64,000 bases of DNA from Eriocheir sinensis (Eukaryota; Arthropoda; Malacostraca; Decapoda; Varunidae): the NCBI RefSeq assembly GCF_024679095.1, contig NW_026111822.1, forward strand, positions 262,501-326,500, given 5' to 3'. Of the stretch, positions 22,557-33,698 are shown piece after piece (the stretch's first letter is position 1; each line of letters starts with the position of its first letter). The position numbers and the translations under genes are program-made. A model generated the notes under the pieces. That model had not been told where the DNA came from, did not search any database, and saw only the letters and a program-made list of their open reading frames with translations.

Positions 22557-23876
22557 CTGTGCGTGTCTGTCACATCGAAATGACCAGTGGTGTTCCCTAA
22601 GAGTTATAATTATTCTACTTCAATCCCTCAATCACCTCCCCCTTCACCCGTCTCCCAATCCCCCCCTACCCCTTCTGACCTCCACTCTCCCCACCAACAC
22701 CGTCACCTAATCTCTACCTCCCTTCTACTCCCCCGCCCCACCTCCCGTCCCCCAACACATTCCCTCACCACCCCAAACACTAATCTTCTACTCTCCCTCC
22801 CTTCCAACCCTCCACCCACCCTCCACCCTCCCCTTCAACCGCACTTCTTCCAGTTCCAATTCTCTAATCTGTAACATCGTGTCGAGCTGCAGAAGGAAGT
22901 ATATAACGTTCATCGCGCGCCACATCTCACCTGCGCGGCCGAGAGCGAAGAGTGCCACGTTGACCACCTTGAGATCCTCCTGCACGGGGTTGTTGTACTT
23001 CTTGACGGCTGTGGTGAGACCCGCGCCGATGAGGTACCTGCGACCACAGCCTTGTTAGCGCGAGGGGAGAGGAGGAACAGAAAAGATAATCGGAAAGAGA
23101 AGGAGAAACAGAGACAGCAGAAAAAAGAGCGACAGAAGAAAAAGACAGAAGAAACAGATACATGAGCAGAAGAAACAGAGAGACAGCAGGAGAAACAGAG
23201 AGATAGAGCAGAAGCAGAGAGACAGAGGAGATGTGACGGATAGATAAGGGAGAAAAAGACAGGCGTTAGCAGTGGCGAACAGACGGAAGAAAAGAGTGAG
23301 TCGTGGAGCTGAGCGGACGTGTGTTGTCTTGCGCCGTGCGGAGAGTGCAAGGCCAGGGGCGTAAGGGATTTGTGTTACGTTGAGGATTGGATGCTGTTTG
23401 TGTCCTAAATGGTGTCAAGTGAAATGTGCTCACTTGTCTAGAATTGAGCAGAAGAATATACCTAAAATTAATTGGATCTGCGACCCATGCCTTCATAAAG
23501 CATCTCTGGCTACCAAAATTGTGGAGAAATTGGATGATGGAAAGCGCTGACAGACTGACCAGTGGGAAAGAAGAAAGATCATCCCACGAAGGAGATCATT
23601 GAAGCACAGAAGGAGTAACAGACAGACCAGGAAACTAGGAGATCCATCCCATCAAGCGCTGACAGACTGACCAGTGGGAAAGAAGAAAGACCATCCCACG
23701 AAGGAGATCATTGAAGCACAAGTCACAATAACGATAACAACAACAATAGCACCAACACCAAAACTTAAGTAATGAGGGTTCCCTGCTTACCCCTGATGCT
23801 TGTAGTCGGTGACGTGGGCAACCTGCTTCCCGCAATTGTACGGGGACGTCGTCTCCGCGAACTTAACCGTCGCCAT
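17168..23876 (-). CDS. Gfo/Idh/MocA-family NAD(P)-dependent dehydrogenase (inositol 2-dehydrogenase-like / YrbE-like), 8 coding exons
   Basis: Coding exons, in transcript order, are 23876-23791, 23037-22931, 22268-22106, 20881-20734, 20297-20138, 19702-19479, 18581-18416 and 17277-17168. All introns are GT-AG, phases join cleanly, and the total is 1164 nt (387 aa plus stop). The protein starts MATVKFAETT. After an extension of about 50 residues comes a Rossmann nucleotide-binding motif, VNVALFALGRAGSIH (residues 54-68). The family EKP motif is at 149-151. GGIFHDCAVHDID at 222-234 supplies the conserved Asp227 and His231, which with Lys150 match the Lys/Asp/His triad of inositol dehydrogenases. 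These enzymes oxidise a sugar or cyclitol hydroxyl with NAD(P)+. No signal peptide or membrane segment is seen, so it is probably cytosolic. The substrate is inferred; a glucose-fructose or other polyol dehydrogenase is possible. The first Gly of GxGxxG is Ala60. A CAG acceptor at 23890-23888 implies a noncoding 5' exon further upstream. MIOX lies divergently about 15 kb away. Confidence 0.92.
17509..17700. mobile_element. MITE (family GTTGCCAGATTGTCGTACTC) in dehydrogenase intron 7
   Basis: The left end CGTTTCCAGATTGTCGTACT and the reversed right end CATTGCCGGATTATCGTACT match the copies at 21.0 and 29.2 kb. Confidence 0.6.
18011..18420 (-). repeat. 47-bp minisatellite abutting the exon 7 donor of the dehydrogenase
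   Basis: Plus-strand units begin CCCCGTCTCACCCTGATAAA at 18011, 18058, 18105, 18152, 18199, 18246 and 18293, then degrade at 18340 and 18382. The final GTCTCACCCTGA (18409-18420) is the real exon-intron junction. On the transcript strand each unit carries TCAGGGTGAGAC, the same sequence as the functional donor. Confidence 0.9.
19160..19365 (+). mobile_element. LINE reverse transcriptase remnant in dehydrogenase intron 6
   Basis: The plus strand gives LPEDLTKLQEWNKK, a stop, LLQFNEKNVKSCILGG and, after a frameshift, MGNTQISSTEAEKDLGLYVT. This matches the thumb-proximal block of non-LTR reverse transcriptases (DLxxLxxWSxKWLLxFNxxKCKVMHLG ... EKDLGV). It lies in the sense opposite to the host gene. 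Confidence 0.65.
20087..20137 (-). repeat. (CA)n microsatellite forming the start of dehydrogenase intron 5
   Basis: On the transcript strand intron 5 begins GTGTGTGT and consists of about 25 GT units directly after the last exon base at 20138. Confidence 0.95.
21007..21202. mobile_element. MITE (same family) in dehydrogenase intron 3
   Basis: Arms of about 50 bp start CCGTTGCCAGATTGTCGTAC and reversed CGGTGCGAGATTGTCTTACT. Both run to ATTTACCGG/ATTTACCGA. Confidence 0.65.
21475..21920 (+). mobile_element. MITE-derived tandem array (4 units) in dehydrogenase intron 3
   Basis: Four units of about 105 bp contain AGAAGGCTCACACTACCACC, AGGGTCACAAAACTACCCCT and GTCAAATGTGTGTTTTTCTA. One frame stays open for 166 codons across them, but this reflects the repeat and not a gene. 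Confidence 0.75.
22511..22553 (+). repeat. (GT)n microsatellite in dehydrogenase intron 2
   Basis: About 21 GT units. A long C/T-rich stretch (22620-22850) follows, still within the intron. Confidence 0.95.
23540..23725 (+). repeat. Direct repeat pair in dehydrogenase intron 1
   Basis: GCGCTGACAGACTGACCAGT, then GGGAAAGAAGAAAGA and CATCCCACGAAGGAGATCAT, occurs at about 23546 and again at 23657. Confidence 0.7.
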
Positions 23877-24528
23877 GGCTGCTAAACCTGTGGACGGAAA
23901 AGGCGTTAAATCAGTCTAGAATGGCAACACTGCGTGGCCCCTGCTTGTCTGCCGTGTATAGTGTTTTTTCACTTCCTATCGCCCATCCACTCCGTCAGCT
24001 GTTGGTGGGGAGGGTGATAAGCTAAGCGAGAGAGGCAGTGTTCCTTGTCTCGTACGTATAAATGCTTCCACCCCTTGTCATACCTCTGAGTTAGCTGTTT
24101 GTTTGTCTCTCGGTCTCTGTGATTGTGGCCAGTGGAAGGTGGATCTGTCGTGGCCATAAGAGTTATCGATGGTATGGTGGTGGTGGTGGTGGTGGTGATG
24201 ATGGTGATATGAGAATCGTCTTAAATATGTATGATGATTGTGATGGTGTAGATCTCATCGTTATAATCTTTTATAGTCAGTAAATGTAGCGCTATAATGA
24301 TGATTGTGTCTTGTTCATCATTATCTTCGCCATCATCTTTGCCATCATCCTCATCATTACATCAACATCACTATCATCATCTCTATCATCATCATCGCCA
24401 CCACCATCATCATCATCATCATCATCTTTATCAACAAAATATTTTTCAGCCTTATCATTGGCAGACGTAGAAGCTTCATAAGAATGAGTATGTCATTATA
24501 AACACCATCATCACTAATATCAGTGTTA

Positions 24529-24730
<202 letters not shown>

Positions 24731-24984
24731 TGAATGTCATCATCCTTGCAGGCTATTGATTTACATAACTCTGTGGGAGAATTACCGGCCTTCATTATAT
24801 CAGCAATGTGGCGGAAAATGTTAGCGTTAAGGTAATAGGAAGTATCCATTTATCATCTCAAGTATTTTGTGAGTTCCGTGGACAAAACAAGAAACATGCA
24901 GATAATGAAAGTCAAAATATTCACCTTGGAAAAAATGGCCTATAAAGAGGCGTCTTAACGGTGAGGCTGAAAGCAGACGTCCGG

Positions 24985-25078
24985 TGGTTTTTCTTTTTTT
25001 TCTTCTTTTTTTCAACAGCAAGGGAGGCAGCTCAAGGGCAAAAAACAAAAAGCAACAAAAAAAGTCCGCTAAGTGCAA
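24985..25078 (-). mobile_element. Retroposon 3' end
   Basis: The plus strand shows a T-rich run, CAACAGCAAGGGAGGCAGC, TCAAGGGC and AGTCCGCTAAG, the reverse complement of the family 3' UTR. It directly abuts the palindrome at 25101-25290. Confidence 0.55.
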
Positions 25079-25100
25079 GGGCAGGGAGCGAGTGGTGGGA

Positions 25101-25290
25101 GCAGCGACAGAATCCGTATATGAAATTTGACAGCTGGCTTAATCTATACTCGTGTCACCTCAAGACGGATAATTGCTCGCAGGTGCAGTGAGCTCCTGGC
25201 CGGCGGGCAATTATCCGTCTTGAAGTGACGTGAGTATACATTAAGCCATACATGCACTTGTCAAATTTCATATACGGATTCTACCGCTGC
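25101..25290. repeat. 190-bp near-perfect palindrome
   Basis: The left arm 25101-25176 and right arm 25207-25290 pair through AATCCGTATATGAAATTTGA, CTTAAT and AAGACGGATAATTGC, with a loop of about 30 bp. Probably a hairpin-type MITE. Confidence 0.75.
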
Positions 25291-25499
25291 CTCGCCCACA
25301 CGTAGAGCTTCAGGCTGTTCGAGCACTGAGTGGATGTATTCACCTTGTCCAAGAATGGCGTGATGTGCATATCTTTATAGGCTATTTGTATTATTTGAAA
25401 ACTGAGTTATATAAATATTAGGTAGCTTTACATCGAACATAAAAGGAAGGAAAATTATAAATATATGGAAGAAAATATAACCTTTAAAAATGACGGCAA

Positions 25500-25767
25500 A
25501 GCTGTGGCATAGCCGAGCATAGCTGCGCCTGACCTCCGAGTGGCCTAAGACTGCCCACATGCTGTCCCGAAGACCACCCAGCAACCCGAACTCTAGAAGA
25601 AGCTGTGCAGCGCAAGTGAAATCAAGAATGATCTCCGGGGGGCACCATGAGCCAGTAATAATGGCGCCACTATAAACAATTGCCTGCGCCATGACGGGCC
25701 CGGGCCGACCATCAGGCCCCAATGTAATAGCCTACCGGCGCTATAGGCCAGATGTAAAAAAAAAAAA
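25500..25767 (+). mobile_element. SINE family A, 5'-truncated copy
   Basis: It shares ACATGCTGTCC, GAAGACCACCCA, ATGGCGCCACTATAAAC and CCTACCGGCGCTATAGGCC with the copy at 26.7 kb, and ends in 18 A residues. The tRNA-like head is missing or highly diverged. Confidence 0.7.
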
Positions 25768-26667
25768 AAAAAAAGACTGATTAGCAGCTTCCCCAGGTTC
25801 GTGTTTTCCCAGCGGCTGCACACACTCTCAGGCCTGGTCCACAGCCTTAACTTTCCCCTCAGCCAGCCGTGGCTACGTGGCCCTCGACGGAGTGCCTCAA
25901 GGCGCATTACTGTTCTGTTGAATTGTTTATGTTGCTCGGCACCTTACCTGAACGTCGCCGGGCAGGATCGTGGACTTATGTTCGGCTCTGAGTGTCGAGG
26001 AGCAGACTTGTGCGGCGTGAAAAGTGGCTGGTCACTGCGGCGAGCGGTGTGTGGCGTCTGGCCTCGTCACACATAATGTGGGCCTGTGAAACACAGCAGT
26101 CGCCTTGCACCTCCCTTCCGTGCCATATGCATGGCCCCACCCATCCCCTCCAACCCCCCACCACAACTTCTCAACTCCCTACAACCTCTAATATCCTGCC
26201 CCCTCCTTATTATATTCCTCACCCCGCCCACCTGATGGCCTTTTTGTAGCTGTTATATGCGACAGCTGTATATGCTGTCTGAAGACCAACGTCAGTAACT
26301 CCTGGATGTTTTCTTAAAGGAACACTTAACTAACAGTACATCTGAGCCCCCGGCCGGAACCTGATCCAAGGAGGAGAAAGGGAGTCTCTACAATCAGACT
26401 GCTGGTTTAATTTGTTTAGTTATTTGCTTTTGGATGCTGTGTTCCTGTGCGGTCGCCCTAACGCGGAGCTGTACCCACTTGGCGCCACAACTCGGGACAA
26501 CGACCCCACGAATGTCTGAGTCCCATCACGGGCGGCAGTAGGCTACCCTCGAAATGAAAGTATCCATTTACAATTACAGGCTAAAAAGCAATTAAACTGA
26601 ATATCAAGTGTTGCATTTGAACATACACCATCAGGTCGGTAGAGATTAAGCATCCATAAAGTAGGGT

Positions 26668-27000
26668 AGGCGGTGGCTGAGTGGTAGCGTGCTGGGCCCA
26701 CATTCACCGCGTGATTGACGACGCGGGTTCGAATCCCCACGCTACCACCTCGGATTTTTCAGTCACCGCCGAGTGGCTTAAAAGTACCCACATGCTGTCC
26801 TGAAGACCACCCATCAACCCGGATTCTAGAGGAAACCGTCCAAGTGAATCAAGAACGAGTTCCGGGGGGCAGCATGAGCCAAGAGAAGATGGCGCCACTA
26901 TAAACACTTGCCTGCGCCATGACGGGCTGGGGCCGACTACCATCCAGGGCCCTCAGGAAAGCCTACCGGCGCTATAGGTGTTCACGTAAAAAAAAAAAAT
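26668..27000 (+). mobile_element. tRNA-derived SINE (family A), full-length copy
   Basis: An A-box-like TGGCTGAGTGGTAGC begins at 26674, and a B box GGGTTCGAATCCC is at 26725-26737, at tRNA-like spacing. The body carries ATGGCGCCACTATAAACAC and GCCTACCGGCGCTATAGG, and it ends in a poly(A) tract with TAAATAAA. Partial copies of the body occur at 25.5, 34.6, 62.1 and 62.5 kb. Classed as a pol III retroposon and not a functional tRNA gene. Confidence 0.8.
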
Positions 27001-27512
27001 AATAAATAAACGATTACACAATCTTCTAAGACGCTTATCATCCGAGGTCTTCGTCGCCATAGCCTCCTGATATGAATTCCAGCGTAATGAAAATGCAAGC
27101 CACACCAGGTCGCCAGTGTCCACCCAGCGCTCCCAGAGAGGTGTCAGGTCAAAGGATTTACTCAGCTGAACAATGAAGAGAAATAGGTCCTGCTTGCCCT
27201 CGGAAAGGGAAGAGGAGCGGGCGACTCATGGATCAGGACGACATACGCGACCAGCATATGCGGGAGCTTCCTTCAGGAGCCTCCGTCGCCCGCTGACCAC
27301 GCCGGGGGGGCAGCACGAGGGGCGCGGCCAAGCCCTCCACGCCCCATCAGCACGAAATCACCGCACGGTTGTGTTCACTGAATGCGCCGTAACATGCAAA
27401 CAGTACAGGCGGCGAGGGAGCTGGCGAAGAGGCCCGCAGGGTACCTGAAAAATGACCACTCGATTTTATTTTAACTTATAAGAAGCGGCAGAACAATGTG
27501 GTGATGTTTTAT

Positions 27513-27577
<65 letters not shown>

Positions 27578-27690
27578 TGTAGTGAAGCCCGCTACAATAC
27601 TCCCCCTCAGCAAAAACGTCCCTCTTGCCCGAAATTGGAGAATAAATTACCGTTTTCACTTTAAATAGGAGCTATATCGCTTAACAAACA
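27001..27690. other. No gene seen
   Basis: A GC-rich patch at 27170-27450 contains an open frame of about 90 codons without recognisable domains. The rest is the (AAT)n tract and unique sequence. Confidence 0.5.
27514..27577 (+). repeat. (AAT)n microsatellite
   Basis: About 21 AAT triplets. Confidence 0.95.
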
Positions 27691-28222
27691 TAAACTGAAT
27701 AAACTTCGGCCAAATCCGCGGCGATAGGTCAAAATTTGGTGTTGCCTCGATGGGATTAAGTGCAAAAAAAAACTGAATAAACTTTAGCCAAATCCGCGGC
27801 GATAGGTCAAAATTTGGTGTTGCCTCGATGGGATTAAGTGCAAAAAAAAACTGAATAAACTTTAGCCAAATCCGCGGCGATAGGTCAAAATTTGGTATTG
27901 CTTCGATGGGTTTAAGGGCTGTATTTTAAGACACCATCGCTTCTCGCATCAACTATTTCTAAAGGTCAAAGAGGGGATCAATCTGTTTTTCATGAGTGTT
28001 TTTTAAGGTTCATGGCACAGAAGAAGGGTCAAACTACCACCAGGGTCATAAAACTACCCCTGGAAAGGCCTACAGCTCCTACGAAAGCCATGTCAAATAT
28101 GTGAACTTGGGCGACGAAATGTCTTAAAAATACGTCCCAAAGTGCAAAAAAAAAATGAATAAACTTCGGCCAAATCCGCGGCGATAGGTCAAAATTTGGT
28201 GTTACTACGATGGGTTTAAGTG
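27690..28222 (+). repeat. 76-bp minisatellite, split by a MITE
   Basis: The unit has GCCAAATCCGCGGCGATAGG, TCAAAATTTGGTGTTGCCTC and GATGGGATTAAGTGC. Three copies precede and one follows the 223-bp MITE. Confidence 0.85.
27916..28138 (+). mobile_element. MITE (family GGGCNGTATTTNTAAGACA), 223 bp, inside a minisatellite
   Basis: The left end GGGCTGTATTTTAAGACA and reversed right end GGGACGTATTTTTAAGACA are terminal inverted repeats. The body carries AGAAGGGTCAAACTACCACC, AGGGTCATAAAACTACCCCT and CTACGAAAGCC. It splits the 76-bp array at 27.69-28.22 kb. Confidence 0.7.
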
Positions 28223-28391
28223 CCTCAAATCTCACTTACAAACCCTCAGCCCTTAGGGTATTAATGTTATAGATAATATTAATAATAATAAATGGTTTAT
28301 TCACTTGTTGGCAACCATAAGGCTGAAAATACACAAAAAATACAATACAATGAGTTTATGTGATGAGTTATGGGGGAGGTGGGGAAGGGTG

Positions 28392-28392
<1 letters not shown>

Positions 28393-28440
<48 letters not shown>

Positions 28441-28640
28441 GGGATGGAGGCGTCATGTGATCATGGTGGTGTTGATTAATTAATGCCCCTCGCAAGTGTC
28501 GGTATCACGCTTAGCCGATATTTGTCCGTCCGAGCTCTGACAGGGACTAGAATATTGTGGTGTCTTGTGGGTCTTGTGGGGGAAGGGAGGGTGGGTGGGA
28601 GTAGGTCTCTTAAGGTGTGTGTGTGTGTGTGTGTGTGCGC
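28393..28640 (+). repeat. Two (GT)n tracts
   Basis: The tracts are at 28393-28439 and 28615-28638. Confidence 0.9.
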
Positions 28641-29209
28641 ATGTGATTTTTTGTGTATGTTTGTGTATGTGTGCGCGGGCGCGTGCGGCTGAATGCGTGC
28701 GTCCGCTCCTACAGTCACTTGAGTCAGGTATCACGTGACGCCTCATCCCCGCGTCCTCGCCGCGTGGGCAACTTTATCAGACGTGATAACCGCCGCTCAT
28801 CAGCTGTTTGCATTGGGTCGCGCTTCCCGCACCGTGCCTCCCCCACCCCCACCCCCCCTCCCCGGCCTGAGGGGCAGCAAGAGGCGACGGTTAATAATGA
28901 GCCAATACTTTGTTTTCATCAACAGGTGTTACGCAACGTCTCTTGACAACACCTGCAGCACCTCACCGATTCTCACTGGTACTTATGAAACACTTCACCG
29001 CGCTCCCTCGCCGCCCCTACAGCACGTGCGGCCAGCGTGGCGAACACCGCGGCACTGGAATGACTGACTTCACAAACAAATAAGACAACGTCCGCCGGAT
29101 CATGTCTGCGGTGTGGTCGACATAATGGCCTGTTCTTATGCACCGTGGAATTCCTCTCCCATACAGTGCAAGCGAGATTCACACCAGTTCGCTTCAGGCC
29201 AGCTCACCC

Positions 29210-29413
29210 CAGCGTTTCCAAATTATCGTACTCAGCGCATTGCATTTTCCTAGTTTCTGACCGATAACTCTAGCAAAAGAGAGCGAAAACCATCACTCTT
29301 TAACAGTTTCAACGATAACTTTAATTTTCTATCGTTGTTTGTGTGGTTACGACGGTCTTCAAGCCTAAAAAGGATAAACCCAGTGCTCAGAGTACGACAA
29401 TTTGGCAACGCTG
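29210..29413. mobile_element. MITE (same family), intergenic
   Basis: The ends are CAGCGTTTCCAAATTATCGT and reversed CAGCGTTGCCAAATTGTCGT, about 204 bp overall. Confidence 0.65.
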
Positions 29414-29746
29414 TCCACAACTCACAAAGGTGCTGAGTCCCGCCCATCCTCCTCTCGCATTTATCAGTCAACAAACTAATCCTAAATCATTGACGTGGAT
29501 CCGAAACCCAAAGTGTGGTATTCAATTTCCCTTCAATTCACCCTCAAGTGATGTGACAACAAGCCTGTGATGAGTTCCAAAGACACGGAGCCAGATGGAG
29601 GCGGGAATGGTCCGATGCTTTACCGGGGTGACAGTGAAGGTTGGGGCCTGGCCTGACACCCCTCCCTCCCCTCTTCATTATGCGGAGAGAGGCGGAAAGG
29701 ACAACGTTAAGGTGGCCGGGGAACTACGTGGAACAGGGAGGCAAAG

Positions 29747-29864
<118 letters not shown>

Positions 29865-29879
29865 CTATCGTGACCTTTC

Positions 29880-31954
29880 TTTATCTCTCTTACGTAAACT
29901 CAAGTAAACTGTTTTCCAGCCTCCTCCAACGTGGCGGCGGCGGACCTCCACCTGTCCCACTGCGCGTTGAGCCGCCTTCCCACACTCTGAACCCCTCCTT
30001 CCACTGCTCCTCAACCCCCCCCCCCCCCTCCCTTAGGTTCTCAGGCTGTCCCGTCTCCTCCATCCTCCGTCTCCTCCTCATTGGCTTCCTCCATCCTGCC
30101 CAGTCCCCCCTCTCCTTCCCAGTCTCTTATCCAACTGTTCTGATATAATTAACACGGTATGTTCCCTGCCCTACCCTATGGCCAACCCTGCCCACCTTCT
30201 GTATCCAGGGGAAGGGACGCCAGAGGGTAGGAGGTTGAGGGGGGTGAGTCTTGGGGAAGCTCTGCAGGGGATTCGCGGGGAGTGGTCAAGGGTACTGGAA
30301 GGGTGAGGGGCTGGAGGCTGCGAAGGTCAAACCGAGATAAACAAAACGCTGGAAATGGTGTCTTCCTTTCCCTGCCTCTCTCTCTTATCTTAACCGGCCT
30401 CTTGCAGACTCCTTACGTTCTTATGTTCTTGTGTTCTTATGTTCTCGTCAGCTGAACCTTATCTCCTACCCCCTCTCTTAAGATCGCTCCCTCTTATCCC
30501 TCTCTTCAAATCGCTCCCTCTCGTCACTGCAGTTTTCTTATCCCTCTCTTCAAACACCCTCTTCAGTCCTACCCCCCCTCTCTTCACTGCATCTTTCCTA
30601 TCCCCTCTCTTCAAGCCGCCTCTTCAGTCTTGTCCCCTCTCTTGAAGTCGCTCCCTCTCGCAAAACATCGTCTCCTTTTTCATTCTCCTCATATTGGTTC
30701 GAATCTCATCCCCTCCGTTCACATATCCACCTCTGCGCTTCCTCGCCTCTGTTTCCCCCTCTCTCTTCAGTGCGTTATCCCGTTCGTCTTGTATTCTATC
30801 TCTGAAATACCACTTTTTTATCCCTTTACGTTCCTCTTTCACCTGTCGTTCTCTTAATTCTGTTTCACGTTACCTATTTTTTCACCTTCCTTGCTCATCT
30901 TCTTCCCACGCCACGTCATCTTATTCCCTTTCATCCTCACCTTCATACACATCTCTAAATTAACTCACTACAACTACTCGTCTCCACCACACCGGTTGTT
31001 ACCAGGCCCTCGGATCGGCGGATAGCAGCTCTTCGATCTCCCCTTTGGACAGGAATTAACCGGGGTGCTGACTTGCGGCTATGAGGACTATACATATGTT
31101 TATAATCGTTGTTTATTATGCTGGTGAGGCGAAGTCGTGCAACTGACAAGCATCGCCTCATTAGTCTCCCTGCTTATACTGGTGCGCCTCCCTCATCTCT
31201 CCTTCGTCCCTCGCTTACCCTCGCTCTCCACGATTAAATTTCCCTGTTGCTCAAAGCTGCACTCACGTCATTAAGCTGTTTGTCTTGTCCCGCCAGCTCT
31301 GCCTCCGTATGCTATTATTTTTATTTTTCATCATTCGTTGATTGCAAAAGCTCACTCCTCCTTCTCCTTCCTCTAGACCAGTGGCTCTTAACCTGGGCTC
31401 GACCGAACACCACCGTCAGTAAACAGGTTAATACTGAATAAGGTGCCTCAAAACACGACTCAGCGCCATCCTGAGCTTGCAACGTGCTCGCGAGGGTAAT
31501 AGATAAACCCGAGTTGGATCTATACCCCCTCAATCTTCCCACACTCCTTCCTACCCGCTGGTACTAAGGTTAAGGGACAGTTTGTGCATGATCCTTGCCT
31601 TGTATGAATCCCATCACTGCCTCTACATTCCCTCACGTCCCTCCACATCCCTCATTCTTTCCCTTCACTCACTCACTCCACCTCCTCGCTCCCTCGTCTT
31701 CTATAACATTAACTTAGCTTCTCTACTATTGTGTAACCTTGCCAGCTGTTCACGAATGGAGAAAGAAGAGAGAACAGAGCTGCGGGTAATTACATCGGGA
31801 TAAAGTGGTGTGGGAACCCGCGCCCCGACCCTGAGGAACCAAGACACGCCGTGGAAAATAATGGAAAACACGTCGAGGAGAGATGAGGAACGTTGATATA
31901 GAGGAATTTAAAAACAGCTGAAGGACAATGTAAAACAGACCGAGTGGAGAGTGC
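29880..31954. other. Intergenic; C/T-rich stretches, no gene recognised
   Basis: 29920-30130 and 30440-30960 are C/T-rich with imperfect TCTTCAA(G/A)(C/T)CGCTCCCTC repeats. No coding exon is supported on either strand. Confidence 0.55.
30390..30440 (+). mobile_element. CR1 3'-terminal fragment with short terminal repeats
   Basis: The sequence CCTCTTGCAGACTCCTTACG followed by about four TTCTTATG/TTCTTGTG units matches the CR1 tail seen at 59.03 kb. CR1 elements characteristically end in short tandem repeats instead of poly(A). Confidence 0.5.
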
Positions 31955-32173
31955 TGGGCCGTATTTCTAGACATTTCGTCGCCAAAATTCACATATTTGA
32001 CAAGGCTTTCGTAGGAGTTATGGGCATTTCCAGGAGTAGTTTTATGACCCTGGTGGTAGATTGACCCTTCCTCTGTACGGTGAACCTAAAGAAACACTGA
32101 TTAGAACCCGATTGGTCCCCTCTTTGACCTTTAGAAATAGTTGTTGTGAGGAGCGAAACTGTCTTATAAAACC
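31955..32173 (-). mobile_element. MITE (same family), reverse orientation
   Basis: The plus strand starts GGGCCGTATTTCTAGACATT and ends AACTGTCTTATAAAACC. The body has the complement of the GGGTCAAACTACCACC unit. Confidence 0.65.
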
Positions 32174-32189
32174 GATCATCATAATAGGT

Positions 32190-32625
32190 CGGTATTATAA
32201 GAAGGGTCAATCTAGCACCAGGGTCATACGACTACTCCTGGAGGTCAAAGAGGGGGGCAATTGGGTTCTGATGAGTGTTTCCTTAGGTTCATGGTATAGA
32301 AGAAGGGTCAATCTAGCACCAGGGTCATACAACTACTCCTGGAGGTCAAAGAGGGGGGCAATTGGGTTCTGATGAGTGTTTCTTCAGGTTCATGGTATAG
32401 AAGAAGGGTCAATCTAGCACCAGGGTCATACAACTACTCCTGGAGGTCAAAGAGGGGGGCAATTGGGTTCTGATGAGTGTTTTCTTAGGTTCATGGTATA
32501 GAAGAAGGGTCAATCTAGCACCAGGGTCATACAAGTACTCCTGGAAATGCCCACAACTCCTACGAAAGCCTTGTCAAATATGTGAACTTGGGCGACGAAA
32601 TGTTTAGCGATACGGGCCTTGTTTG
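32190..32625 (+). mobile_element. MITE-derived array of about 92-bp units
   Basis: Four units carry GAAGGGTCAATCTAGCACCA, GGGTCATACAACTACTCCTG and GAGGTCAAAGAGGGGGGCAA. The last runs into the normal MITE right end (GGCGACGAAATGTTTAGCG). Confidence 0.75.
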
Positions 32626-32788
32626 GGGACCGGATGTGTGACAGATATGGAAGTGGGACAGGAAGTGATGGGAGGCGTATCCCTTGCGAGTCCTCTTTGG
32701 GTTATAGTATGGGTCAAGGCTCGCACGAGTTTTTTGGGATGGGTAGAGGGGCTTTGTAATGACTGTAATGGCGTGATGGGGATGGGGT

Positions 32789-32938
32789 ATCAGGACACCT
32801 CTCCTCCCGAAATTGACCTCTCTTTCGGCCACCTCTTTTGATTCTTTTTTGTAGGAGCAGCGAGTAGCGGGCTTTTTTTTATTATTGTTTCCTTTTTTGT
32901 GTACCCTTGAGCTGTCTCCTTTGTTGTAAAAAAAAAAT
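32789..32938 (+). mobile_element. Retroposon 3' end with poly(A)
   Basis: This is the best preserved 3' UTR copy. It has CTCTTTCGGCCACCTCTTTT, AGGAGCAGCGAGTAGCGGGC, a T-rich stretch, CTTGAGCTGTCTCCTTTGTT and a terminal A run. It follows the MITE-derived array at 32.2-32.6 kb. Confidence 0.7.
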
Positions 32939-33191
32939 ACGGTGCCGTTCTCGTGTCGATGGCAAGTTCACATAAGAAACTCTCTGTGGTGGCGTTTCCC
33001 TTCCGTCCCCAAAAAAATCGTAAAATGTTATGTTAGGCGCCAAGGTCCATCTCACATTACGTCTACCTTCATGAATCTCAGTCTCGTGATGCGTCCCAAG
33101 ATTGATGTTTTCTTCCCATCCAGCGTCGATACAAGATACAAGGGATGCAAGAAGCTCTTTAATTAAGGAAACACCGAACGGGAGAATTTAG

Positions 33192-33441
33192 GGCCGCTTA
33201 CACAGTCGTTTTGTTTGTTTTCATCGTTACCAAAGGGGGCGATTTATACGTTAAACTGGCCGATGGGGTAGTGGCGGCTGAGGTGTTAGCCTAGCCCCGC
33301 ACCTTACCACACACTCTCAACACCTCTCGTTTCCTCTGCAGCCCCCACTACCCCATAGACCAGTTTCACGTGGAAAATTATAGCGTCGATCCCCGCCATT
33401 GGTAACGATCAAAACAAACAGAGTGACTGTGAAAGCGGCCC
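33192..33441. mobile_element. PIF/Harbinger-like MITE, 250 bp
   Basis: The ends are GGGCCGCTTACACAGTC and GGGCCGCTTTCACAGTCAC, with long imperfect arms. TTA is on both sides (33189-33191 and 33442-33444). No coding capacity. Confidence 0.75.
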
Positions 33442-33698
33442 TTAATACCTTTGATCTTAGCACTAGAACCAAAGAAGGAAAAAAGGTTTATAGAGAGAAG
33501 TTAGAGATTCTAGAAGAGGTGATGATGCCGGCATATCGAAGGTATACCAAGTCGAAGCTCTGACCTTAGGATAGGACTCAAGTGTATTCAAGCCACACTC
33601 AGTTACGTCTGTATACTAGAGTTGCACTACAATCCGAGCTACAGCACACTACAATCTGCAGTTTAGGACGCGATTATAGTCTTCCAAATATATCGAGG

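Noticed and set aside
26668..26745. Functional tRNA gene
   Set aside because: A and B boxes are present, but the sequence continues into a poly(A)-tailed body found in several copies, and no clean acceptor stem is seen; a SINE fits better.
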